From: Trema orientale | Lineage: Eukaryota > Streptophyta > Magnoliopsida > Rosales > Cannabaceae | DNA: 64,000 nt | NCBI GenBank assembly: GCA_002914845.1 | Contig: JXTC01000076.1 | Location: 402,064 to 466,063 of the forward strand | Reading direction: 5' to 3' | Part shown: piece after piece, positions 34,701 to 47,300 of the stretch | Layout of the letters: the number at the start of each line of letters is the position of its first letter | Numbering within the stretch: position 1 is the first letter of the stretch | Notes under the pieces: model-generated | Told to the model about the DNA's origin: nothing | The model's input: the letters and a program-made list of their open reading frames with translations, nothing else | The model's database searches: none | Program-made: the position numbers and the translations under genes

Positions 34701-37175
34701 TAATAAGGATTAGCATAGTGAAAAAGCTTTAATAAACAAAAGGGAAACCAAAAGAAGAATGTACAGGAACTAAGACCTACTTGCAATTGCAGTGACTCTG
34801 TGTTTGTGATAGAACTATTTTTCTGATAATACTAAGGGTTATGTTAAGATTGCATGAGATGATAACGTGATTTCTGCTTTAATTAACAATAAAACATGTA
34901 ATATATCTTGGAATTGGAAACATAAGTTCTTAATGGCATGGAGAGATAAATACTCTCTTCAAAGAAAGTATTGCATAGTCAAATTTGAATTGCCTTTCTT
35001 TGCCTATGAAGATGAATATCTGTGTGTTACGGGACATGCATGCATAAATTGTGTATCCTTGGGGAAAATATGGACACGTTAGGGAAGACTGAAGAAGATA
35101 ACTGCTATGTTTTAAATTCTTGACAATGATTACAAAATGTTCTAAAGATTATGCAAAGATTTCTATGTCCATTTTCAAGCATTCATCACAAGGATGCAAA
35201 GGTGCTCTCAAGTGGTCAACATGTGAATTTCCAAAATCTTAGAACAAAGTACAAACCTGTCTTCTGGGTTCAAAACGTATGGTCAATGTGTGTATAAGAA
35301 ATGGATCTAGTGGTGGATCTTCAGGTTTCGCAGGGCGAAAGGACGAAAATGGTACTCTCACCTGCCAATAGAAGGAACGGTAGAATTACAAAAATTGTTT
35401 TCATGGCCAATCAAAGCTACAAAACGGAGACAAAAAAGGGGAGAATAGGTTGGTCGCATAAAAAAAACAACAATCAAGATAAACGGAAAGGAATCCTTAC
35501 CCTACAAAATCCAACTTTTGTGCTAATTCGTGCGAAATACAATTTACTTTGAGATGTATCTGCTAAGGGACCAGCCTCAAGAATTAAAATATAAGATCTC
35601 CCATTCCCACCAACAGAGAGAACCAGACCTTCGTACCTAAACATCAGAGATGATTCATATACTATAGCACTTTCGCAGCTTTGGCAAACAACAATAACCC
35701 CAATAGAGAATGCAAAATCATATGCATTATAAATACCTGTCAAGAGTGCGACCCAAAGGAAGTGAGAGCCTTTTCGTCAGCTCGACATACCCTCCCCGAG
35801 TGAAAACATAACCTACAGAAGGTTCCAAAAGAAACACGGTTATTTTAGTTGCTTCAGAATGAACATACATGTAACAAAAGGAACATTAGTGATTTCGAGT
35901 CTTTTAACCTGAGAAGACAGCTTCTCCGGACTCGGTAAACTCGAACTTAGCATCCATTCCTCCATCATACTTAGAAGCAACCACATCCTGGAAGTAGGTC
36001 CCTTGACGAGCTTCCCACCCAACCAATGAATCCTGGGACTTGAACTTGGCAAGTAAGAGCTTGCTCTTGCTGCTTTTGCCAGCTCTCAGCTGAGCTAGCT
36101 TATTGTTATAGTCCTGAAAAGAAAGTAATAGTTAATAGACCATTGGCAACTAAGATTGAAACAAACAACAAATGAGTAGAAATGAATACCTGAAATGCTT
36201 TAGTGATGTTGTAAACCCCGCGGTGATCGACCCTAAAGAGGTCTCCGGTGATGGCGGAGCGGGCAGTGGCGCAGTAGATGATCTTGTTGCAGCCTTCAAC
36301 AGCAGCCATGAGAGTTGAGGGATCGCCCACATCCCCAACAGCTACCTCAACCGACCTCGGAAGCATGTCCACCACTTGTTCATCTGCTTTTCTCACCAAG
36401 GCCTATTCATAACACACACACGCATAATTCTACCATCAAAAGAGAGAAACGACAACAAAGCAGAGGAAGAACGACAACACCAACAAAAGGGCAATAAGCA
36501 AACCTTGACAGAGTAGCCTCTGAGCATGAGCTTGCGGACGACAATGCGTCCAATGCGGGAAGTGGGACCAATAACGAGAACAGTGGTGTTCTGGGCGCCG
36601 GGGATGGCGAACTCGCACATGGGTCCTTCTCTGACGAGAAGGGCGTCGAGGGCTTCCCTCTGGTCAGCCCGGCTGGTGCTGGAAATCTGGCCAAGCCCGG
36701 AGAACTTGCGCCAAACCTCGTCGAAGAGCTGACGGGACCGGCGGCCGAGTCCCACCGGGTTCACATCCTCAAGGTCCAGACGCAGCTGCTGCTTTTGCTG
36801 CTCTTCTTGGGCCACAACACTAGTACTAGTACTTGTAGAAGGACTAGTCTGTTGTTGGGTTTGGTCTTGAGTTTGAGTCTGATTTTGGGGTGGTTTCTTC
36901 TTGTTAGATTTGGTTCTGATTCTGGTTCTCTTGTTGGGTTTTTGGCCCTTGTCTGGGGAAGAACTGGTGGCTCTGGGGACCAAAACTAGTCGGGATATAT
37001 GAGTACGGGAGATAAATGAAGGTGCCCAATTGGGGGTATTGGCCACTGATAACGTTGTTGGCCTGATCCACCCCATCGAGGAGGAATATCTATGGCTGCT
37101 GCTGCTACTACTGGTTATGTTGATGGTAGTACCAGAGCTGCCGCTAATGGCGCGTGATGTAGCAGAAGAAGTCAT
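31729..37175 (-). CDS. HCF173: HCF173-like chloroplast psbA translation factor (atypical SDR with CIA30 domain), 13 exons, 632 aa
   Basis: Exons: 36504-37175, 36190-36402, 35909-36113, 35737-35812, 35501-35636, 35257-35361, 34540-34620, 34007-34096, 33809-33874, 33255-33311, 32045-32122, 31898-31945, 31729-31800; 1899 nt in frame. Arabidopsis HCF173 is about 600 aa. Residues 1-75 are Ser/Thr-rich, a likely transit peptide, followed by a Gln/Lys-rich linker. An atypical SDR starts near residue 192 with TVLVIGPTSRIGRIVVRKL, a variant of the nucleotide-binding loop. A CIA30 domain is inserted (about 320-490; DSLVGWEARQGTYFQDVVAS, YILILEAG). The SDR resumes with LGYTIIRPGPL and GISCADVADICVKAL. 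HCF173 is known to bind psbA mRNA with HCF244 and to promote D1 translation at the thylakoid. The variable N-terminus is less certain than the rest. Confidence 0.93.
32157..33129. mobile_element. PIF/Harbinger-type MITE in intron 10 of the HCF173-like gene, with CT-rich core
   Basis: Ends GGGGCTGTTTGGCAT and ATGCCAAACAGGCCC are inverted repeats and are flanked by TTA (32154-32156 and 33130-33132), the typical 3-bp duplication of this class. The inner termini (AAAACAGTTTTTTGTTTTTA) are also inverted. The centre, about 32400-32960, is a CT-rich degenerate array around CTTTCTCTCTCAT. Total 973 bp, no transposase. Confidence 0.85.
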
Positions 37176-38522
37176 ATTTGCAAACTCTAAATGAAAATAG
37201 AATCTAACTCAAATACGTCTACATATATATTATCTGAAATTAGATTCTAAAAAATATTTATGTATTATAAGTTACATGTTTGATTGGATAATGCTGAGCT
37301 GAGTTAAAAGAGTTTACATTTTCTCTTTTTCCGTTTGTTTGTTTGGACTTTGTGAAGGGAATGTGTGAATATATGAATGGCTGGCATTGGCAGTTTGGGA
37401 GGTAAGTTGGACCACACATTGGCTTTGCTTTGTCATGGGAATTTGAGGTTTAGATTGGAATGGCCTTTGTGTCCAACTTGAAATAACGCGAGAATTTGAG
37501 GTTTAGATTGGAATGGACTTTGTGTCCAACTTGAAATAACCAAAGAGCCACGTGGAGTTCCGTATTCTCTCCCGTTTACTTCGCACGCGCGCCCACACAC
37601 GCTTAAACCAATTTCATTCCGAGTCTTTTGTTAGGGGGCGTTTCAGGGATGATAGAAGACACTGCCAGTGAAGAAAGAATTGTTATCCATCAGAATGTAT
37701 ATTATACGCAAACGATTTATTAGAACTTTAAGTAGTTTAGTCGAGCGATTTCAATATTGATCATAAGCTGAAACTCAACAAAAAATAGGTATTTAAGCTT
37801 CGAAATCAAACAAAGAACAACTCAACATAAAGGCTTTTCATTTAATTATACTGTGGACACTGTAGTAAAACATAAGGTCAAAATAACATAACAGATGCTA
37901 CAATCAAGGAGAAACTACTTATTTCTTCCATCTTTAAATAAGAGGACATTCTACAAAATGGGTCAATATACTGACAAAGCGAGAAAGGAGGAAAACTTAT
38001 ATTAGAAAAAAAGGGGGGAAATCATTTTGAAACTACTCCCTCTCAACTTTCTCTGTAAGAAATAGACATTTAGACAGATTAGGACAATTATAGTACACTT
38101 GCCACCTCAGGACGGCATCCCACGAACTACTAAGTGACCATAAAATCAAAGAATCACCAAATCGGGCTACCAGAAAGCTACGCATCAGTTCTCCATTTTC
38201 TCCAATGGGCATGGTTAGCCATTGTCGAAAGAGGAATGACAACTCCGGTTTATAAAATTTCACTCGTTTTCCTCTTAGGGGAAAATCTTGTCGTGTCGAT
38301 GAGAAACAGGTGAAAAAGAATACTTCCGGAGAAAAGCAAATGTAAACCACTTTGTTGTGCTGCAGAATGCGTATCCCCTTCCAACCATCTAATCATCCCA
38401 CTGTTTCTGTGAACTGCCTGGTTCCCAGCAGTTAGCAAAGCAGTAGAAAACTATTGTCTAGTCCTTTCCCCACATTCTGAAGGATTTCTCCAAAACATCA
38501 AATATTTACATGTACAATTTGG
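37176..38522. promoter_or_regulatory. Upstream region of HCF173-like with G-box and 53-bp duplication; then 3' UTR region of HAC1-like
   Basis: A G-box, CACGTG, lies at 37549-37554, about 375 bp upstream of the HCF173-like ATG; G-boxes are frequent in light-regulated photosynthesis genes. Just downstream of it in gene sense, a near-perfect 53-bp-period tandem duplication (37441-37487 and 37494-37540, with TTTAGATTGGAATGG) sits 266-365 bp upstream of the ATG. From about 37860 the sequence is probably the 3' UTR of HAC1-like. No open gene seen. Confidence 0.5.
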
Positions 38523-41302
38523 TTACCCAGCATTGCTCGTAAGCTCAGCTGCTCTTTGTCTCATCATCTCCATTACAGCAGCTCTTCTCCTTGAGTCAGA
38601 CTGCTGCTGCAGCCTCCTCAAATGCTCCTTCAAGTCTCTGAAAAATATAAAAACAAATCCGGTTTTAAACAATTTTCCATATAATCCTTGGAAGAAGACG
38701 AGAAAAAGCAAGGATGAAGAATGAGTAGAGAGAGAGGCTCTTGGTGAAAAAAGAATAAATCATAAACCTGCAACGTGGTACGTGGCATTCGGATTCTTTG
38801 CAAGCTCGAGCATGAAGCTGGAGGAGATACCACATTCTCTTACAGAGGACACAACCTCCAGAAGCACGGGTTTTGCATTGTATCCCATGACGGAAAAGCC
38901 CCTTCACCTTACGACAATTGGGATACTGACATTGTGCAGAACGACACTGTGATGCGTGCACTAGAAGATCAAGCATTTTTCTCAGCTGCAAAATTGAAAA
39001 TCATCATTGTCAAGTTTTGACTCGAAAAAAAAAAAAAGAAAAAACTAGTAAAGATGAAAAAGGATAAAGCAAGCAGGGAAAAAAAATCCACTTTTACAGC
39101 ACACAGGGAACATGCGTGGGAAGAAGAAAAAAAGCATACACAACTTTCAAGCGGTGGAAAAAAAATGAAAAAACAATCCCATAATAAACATCTTCAGAGG
39201 CTAATAAGTATTAAATGTCAACCAGTGAATAATTATACAGCCAATAAGTAAACCGTTTAGTTTACTAGTATTCATCAAGTTGTGCAATACAAAAATAATA
39301 ATAATAATTATTATTATTATTATAACAACAACAACAAATAATAACAAATAATAACAACAACAACAACAACAACAGCAACAACAATAATAATAATAATAAT
39401 AAGTTGAGAATGGCAGAGCCAAGCATTCCGGATCCAGAATACAAAATCCTTTCATCTGCAAGTCACAAAGACATATATAAGATAGTAAAGAGCGTCTCAC
39501 ATAGATGAAGTCAGTATGACTTTAATCCTGTCTGGATTATTAAAACATTAAGCAAAACCACATGCTTTGGGAAATATAGAATAACTGGCCTAAGAAATTC
39601 CACACAAGTACAAACAAACGAAAAGGAGAAAAAAAAAAAAAAANNNNNNNNNNNNNACAAAACACAAAAAAAAAAAAAAAAGCCATTTTCCTTCCTTTTC
39701 TTGTGACACCAAATGAACAGAATCAATGGGCTCATGTGAAGGAGGGGGATGCACAGCCAAAACATGAACGTCATAAAAGTTGGAATTAAAATAAGAAGGG
39801 GAAAAAGAGAGAGAGAGAGAGAGAGAGAGAACAGGGAAAGGAAAATATCAAACTGCAATAAAGCACAATCGATAATAATTAGATGAAAAGCACAGGGAAA
39901 ATTTTTCCTTCAGAAAAAATCTTAATCACAATAAGAAGAATGTAAAGCACCTGCTGAACTCGTAATTGCCTAGCTTCTTGATTCTGTGCATCACGATCAG
40001 CCATGGATGGATGATTTGTCAACTTATGGGGGTGCTGACTATTTCCATCCTTCTGATAACAAGCATTGCATATATCATAGTCTGCACAAACTTCACAACG
40101 CCATCCTTGACCAGTTTCAATGTCAAGAAGGCATATATTGCAAGTTATCACAAATGCAGGAGCAGTTGGGTTGTGAAGATGGTAAAGGACCATCATTGAT
40201 GAATGTTTAGCCCGGCGAAGGGTATCATACTGATAATGGTTGCCTTGGCAAAGACTCAAAAATGCCTGTCTCGTGTCAAAGAATTCACTCTCAAGAATCT
40301 CATCTTTGTCTTTCGTAGCAATAGGAACGTCAGTAATTTCCACCTGCAGGGCACAGAGATCTCATTCAAAAAACAAAAAACGAAAAAAAAAACAAAAAAC
40401 AAAAAACAAAAAAAAGAATTAATTACCCTAGTCCCAAGTTTGATGCCAACTTAGGATTGGGATAAATAACCCATTCACCAAATTGAATCCCATTTGGATG
40501 GAATAAGTAATTTAATTCAAAAGTGCGGAAGTAGTAACCCTACACTTGAAACTAGTGGGCCCACCTTTTAAAAGCCCTTTTTTTTCTTACTACATTTGAA
40601 TTAAATTAAGAGTAAGTAAAAACTTTTCATATTTAAAGAGTACATATTTTACAAAATAACCTTTGATCCAATCCAATACTACACCAAACCCCGGATGGTA
40701 TTAAGCATGTTCCAATTCATTCCAATCCTAAACAATAATCCTATCCAATCCCCCGTCCACCAAACAGCAGCCTACAAGACCTTTTCATTCTTTTTAGATT
40801 TAAATTAAATTAAAAATATTAATGTTAAAAAGTTTAACATTTTAAAAATTTTATAGAAAATAACCCTAGTGCAATCTAATACTTCACCAAACACAAGATA
40901 GAATTAAGCATCCTTCCATTTCAATCCGAAACAATAATTAAATCCAATCCCTTGTACTAAATAATAGATAAAAACAAAACTAAAGTAGATGGGAAAAATC
41001 ATGCTCAAAGAAACATACCGGATGAAGTACATGTTTTTCCCTATGATTTGAAGGGTGTCTCTCTCTTTCTTCACGTTTCTGCTCTGCATCATAACACCTG
41101 CAAATAAAATCATCACACGGTGAACATGATTAAAGCAAAATAAAAGAATAACATCCACGGCTACAATACTGCCAAAAGCAAGGAAAAATAAATAGGAAAG
41201 CAATAAGTACATTCCAAAATAAATGATGCCATCAAAATGTAACAACATTGGCACACTGGAGTAAGTAAAANGATGATTAAAATAATAAAAGTTACAAGCA
41301 AT

Positions 41303-41347
<45 letters not shown>

Positions 41348-44300
41348 AGAGAGAGAGAGAGAAAAAGGAGTGCAAATAATAAGTCATACTATTAGTTACA
41401 AAAGCCCAAACACCGAATAAATGTACTTTTAATTCTCATAGAACATAAAACTTGTATGAGAAAAAAAAATTAGCAATTAACCCAAACTAATACGTGATAA
41501 GTGGAGTCAAATTCATTCCTTCTTTTAAAGGGGACTAAGAGCAGATTGTGTATGTAGCCATGTATCAATGCAGAAGACGGGAAGCATACGGGGAAAATAT
41601 TCAAGCTTACAGGTGTTGATATAAGCAATAGAACAAAAATTGTAAAAGAATCAGGAAAATAAATTGTTAACTTTCTAGAAGCAGAACCCTTATCACAAAC
41701 AATTAAGAAGACCCATACAAACTGGTGAGACTCTTACTTGTCACATATCTGAAAATTTTTGCACTGGTCGCAAACCCAACGATTTCCAGATACCATTAGA
41801 ATACAACAGTGACTGCACGCATGCTGCAGATGAACCATTATAAAATCCTCCTTCATCGGGCATATGGTTTCACCAAGCTGAAGAATAGTAAACAGCTTAG
41901 TAGGAGAAAAGATCTCAATTTTCTATACATAAATTGCAGGAAAACCATATTGCTGAGACTGATGTAAAATTAAATTATCCAGATGTACTGTACACAAAAG
42001 TCCTTACATTTATGCAAGAATTGAAACCTAACTCATCTAGAACCCAAAAAAGTCTGTCAGCTAAAAGTCAAGATTGAGAAATTACTTTATGCATCAGTAG
42101 CAGATCCTTCGAGGCGTTACCAGAGAGGTCAGACTGACCGGATGCTTTCAGAGCCCTTTTCGTGATAGTCTTCTTTGTTGTTCCTTTCTTATTCTGCTTT
42201 CTCCCATCCTCTTCTTGACGGAGCTGATAAATCAGATCCTCGGCAGCTCCAGGCCAGTAGTCACCGTCAAAATATGGCAGCCTAGCTGCAGTTACCTTTG
42301 CCTTGCATTCACCAGTAGATACAAAGAAATGGTCATATAGATTAGTGAGATCAACAACAATGTTTTCCTTTGCCGCCTTTCTAAGCATTGATAGATACCT
42401 GCAATTGAAAGACGTTGAAGCATGCAAAAGACAAGTTAGAGGAGACATACTTTTAAAAAACCAGGATACTTTTACAAATAAATAATACAAAAAGTTCTCT
42501 GAAATACAGCTCACCACTCCCGGAGCTTGTCAGATTTTGGTGTTTTCTGAATTTCTGGGTGACAATATAATATATAATCTTCACCCTTTAATGGAGGACA
42601 TGCCCATATATAACAGCTTGTAAACCCCCGTTTTTTGCAGTATTCAAGGTATCCAATCTTCAATATTATCATGTGATAAAAAGGCACTAATTCATTAGAT
42701 TACTACAAAAATCATGACACAACATAAATAACAATATGTAATACCCAGAAAACTTACCAAGATTTCATGATAAACAAATGTACGCAGAGCCTCTCCAGTT
42801 ACTGCCTTAATCTCAGGCCTAAAATACTTCACGGAATCCAAATATGAGAGATAAACACGACGCTGATTTGGAAATTGGCATTCAGCCCCAAATTCTTGAA
42901 CATACATGCCAAATAAGCATACTTCTACACCTTCAATCTTCTGAAACAATAAAACTACCTAAAAAGAAAAAATTAAAAAAAAAAAGAAAAAATTTAACAG
43001 ATTAGAGCCACCCAGTATTTTATACTATTAACAAAACTTACTATGTGTAACAATTTGAGATTTGGGAATTGAGAGAATGTAAGAGTAAATCTTATCTTCC
43101 AACCTTAGATTTGTAAGGGAACTCAGTTGGATAATTCTCTTCCTGAAAAATTTCAAGAAATCGTTGCTTCACTTCTAATTTTTTGTCAACTGAGGAAACA
43201 ACTCTAATTACAAGTGCTTCTGCTCCAGGAACCTAACAGCAAAAAAAATAAAAATATATAAATAAAGAGGAAGAATTAGTAAATAACACTAATATTCCGC
43301 ATAATGATTAATATTAAGCACAATGATCAGCAAAAGATTGCATCAGTTTAAAAGTTATTAGTGCATGACATTATTCAACAGCATGATCAGCACTACCTCT
43401 CTCCTCTCTCTCCCTCTCTCTCTCCCTCTCCCTCTCCCCTCTCACTCGCATCATATGATAGTGTTACACTTCATCTCTTGCAAGTAAATTCATAGACTAA
43501 ATCCATTTAAGAATAATTCATACATCGAATTAACCATTACATCAACAGTGCCATATATTCAATGAAAATGTATAGAAGAACAATAACAAACCAGAAGCAG
43601 ATCATTTGAGAAATTTAAAATAAATAAATAAATAAAAGGATAACAAGCTCCTCTATTGGGTCTGTAAAAGAGACCCAAAGCTCAAACAATGGATCCTTTT
43701 GGAGCTATATAATTGCACATCAAAGTACAAAGAGAGATTTAATAATCAACATTACTATAGCCACCTATTTTAACCATGCAATTCCTCGAAGTGCAATGAC
43801 ATACTGACACGATCACCAAGAATAGCACTTAAACAAATTCTATATCCAAAATTTACATTCCTAAACAGGTTCAATAAATAATCAAAGTAAAGAAAAAAAA
43901 AAGTATTCTAGTAATGACATCCTACGTATAAGTTAAAACCCGAAATGGAAGATATAAAAATACCTGGTCATAGTTTTTTCCCTGTTGTTTTGCCCTTTCC
44001 AGTCTTTCCTGCTTCAGTCTCTTAAACAGCCGTTGCTCGATATGATCACTGAGGATAGTTCTTGGCAAATCTTTGGCCCCAAGAACAGCACTCTGTGGTA
44101 AGGGCTTACGCTCTCCCCTTTCAACCTCTTGTATATAGCAATTAGGGCACGTGTATTCAGCTTGACCACCGTCATTCCTTCGACCATTAAATAGAGCACA
44201 AATTTGATGCTGCCAAGCTTCACATTTGTCACATTGGACCCACTGCAAATAGGCATTGGAGGTGAGAAAAACCTGAGAACAATTGTCCAAAGCAACAAAG

Positions 44301-47300
44301 TTATCAAAATGCACAAATACATACCCATTCCTCTGTCTCCTCATCATTTTTCTTCTTCTCTAGCCTTGCCTTTGGAATGGCTGTCCCATCAACAACTATA
44401 GTATCTCCACGGGCCTCGTTGTAGCATGGTATGCAGAAATAATGACGTGTATCACCAGCACCCATACAATAATACATTGCATTTCGTTTGATGCGAGCAC
44501 CACAAGGTGTGCAATATATTGGTGGTGGTTCAAAAGTAAGCTTCTCAACTGCACACAATTGACAGGAGTTCTCACTCATTGAGTGCTCCATAGCTTGATT
44601 CTTCTCTGCCTTTGCTTTACTCTGACAAAAGAATGAATAAATTATTAATCTCAAATTAATATTTGATACAGGGATTTAGAAAAAAACCAAGGATAGTTCA
44701 TCCGTTTCTTGATCATTGATAGCCATCCATGTAGATTTTTGGGCCTATCCTAGAATTTGCCTTTATTTTAAAAGACAATAATTCTTGTTTGTGCAAAAGA
44801 AGCAAAGCCAAGATGTGCAAAATTTGCCTGGTTTTAGGTCTAACATAAGAAAAGAATAGAACTCTTAAAGAGTTAGTAACAGGGTTCTTTTGAAATCTTG
44901 GGCTTCTTTTCAGGCTTCATCAGCTAAAGATTTTAAGAACATTCCTCAATTATATTCTTTCTGAGTGTGAAGGCCAGCGTACTGTTTTCAATTTTAGTAT
45001 GGTTCCTGTCATTGGCTTCTCTAGCTTCTTTAGTTTCTTTTGTTTCACGAGGATGTTTGGGAAAATTGCAACCAGAATAAGTTCTGTCGAGCTAAAATAT
45101 TCCCAAACAAGAAATGACTATCTACAAAATAAAACCAGTACCAACTTCGGAAAGTATAGACATATATATATGTATGTATATAAGAATAAATAGATCCCTG
45201 ACATACCTGGCCAACCCACTGCCTCAGACCTGTAATGTGCTGTCTAACTTGCTCAGGAGTAAACAGTTCAGTCAATGAAACCCCCTTTATCTTTGGCTTC
45301 CCAGATTTTGTTCCAGAAGCATGTTCTACAGGCTGTGTAACATTTTCTTGCTTAGCTGGTTCAACCTCTTTCTCATTAGTAACATTTTCTTGATGAGCTA
45401 AAGCAGCAGGATCATCATATGTGGCAGGTTCATCAGGACATTGGTTGCTGCTATCGATAACAGTATCGTTATTCAACTCATCAAAGCTCTCTGGCACAGA
45501 ACTAGCAGGAACTTCCATCTTTACTTCCGACAACTCAGATTTTATTGGCAGGCCAATGTCCCCTTGCTGGAACTCTTGACGCTGGATACCCTGCGAAAAT
45601 TGGCGTTCAACAGTCAAAGGAACTGATACAGCAGCGCTATGAGTCTCGGGAACAACAGGCTGAGAGGACTGCTCTATCTTCATGCGTTTCATAGAAGGTT
45701 GTATGTCTTCCGCAGCTTCAATAACTGGGAGAGTCTTTGGAATCAATTTCCCTGAGGTGTCTCCATTATCAAAGGCTTTGGAAGATCCACTAACTGAACT
45801 TGGCAAAGCAGAATCAGACATCATACGATGGTGTGCCTTATAATTCAATACATAGTTCTTCACAGGAATGCACACAGGGCAAACTGGGTCCACGCAGCGC
45901 TTGTGATGATGAAGCAATACCTTGGTGCGATGGCATCTAGGATAAGAGCACTGAGGTACTAAGCATTTTTCAATGTGTTTCCACAATTTTTGAACAGTTA
46001 TACAATTAGGTTCTTGACATTGTCCTTCAGGAGCAGCACATCGACGTGCATGGCGCAAGAACAAAAGCCACCTCTGTTGATTTCTACATTGTCGCTCAGA
46101 ATTTGTATAAGCAGATTTGCGTACAGTAGTGCCTGCATGTGGGAGATCACATGTATCTCCAGAAGCAGCAGTCTGGCCAGTGATACCTTCTGACAGTAAA
46201 TTATTGCGCTGAGCTTCATCCTGCCCAGAGATCCTCTGACGAAAGTCCTCTTGCAAATGTTGTTCATGTGATATGTTACCTGGTCTATTACTCATGTCCA
46301 GTGATTGAGGATGCCATTGACTATGCGGCACTGGTTCTGATTGAGCTCCAACAGAAACACCAGTAAAATCATTTTGAGACCCTGCAATCAATTCATGTGG
46401 ATGTAATGTTTGCTGCATTTGCTGAGAATTTTGAGCATGTGTTGAGGAGATATCCTGTTGACCAGGTGGAAGAGCAATATGATGTTGAGCACCCCTCAAA
46501 TGGTCCTCAGCAGAATTCTGGAATTGGTTCTGCATCTCAGACAACTGAAACTGTTCTGGCATTTGTGAGAGCATAACTTCATTATGGAGCTCTGCAGGCT
46601 CACGTTTTACTTGACTACTTAGGTCAGGTATCAATTGAGACTGACCAAAAGCATCAGTATTTAACAAATGTTGGGCTTGCTGATTCTGCTGCTTCAATTG
46701 GCGTTGTTGGTGTATGAATTGTTGCTGTTGTTGAAACTGAAGAGGCTGTTGCTGAAACTGTTGCTGCTGATGAGGATGGAGATTGTCTCTCGTAGAAAGT
46801 GGAGATTGGAAACTCATCTTTTCCATCTGATCCAGTGGCTGAGGCTTTATATGGGCAGCTTGCTGTGGGTGCATATTCGACTGATTACCTATGAGAGTAG
46901 AGTTTGTTTTAGATATAGGTGACAAAGTAACTGAACTCAAATTCTGAGAATTCATCATTGATCCAACAGATGATGCAGAACCATAATAGTTGCCAGACCC
47001 AAAAGAATCAACATTGCTTATTCCATACCCATCACCTGATAAATACATTATTCATCATAAGAACACTTACTCATGCCAAAATAGAATATAACTTCTAACA
47101 CAAAGTACCATATATATATATAGAGCAGTAGACAATAGAAAGAAATGAACAAATTTGTGTGTAAGGTTGTACACATACGGCATACCACTGGGGAAAGAGA
47201 GGAATGGTGGAGGGGGATAGAGGGGAAGACAGAGAGCAAGTACCTTGCATAGCTGGCCGCTGATGTTGATCAAATGAATTTTGTAAGGGTTTGGGTGAAT

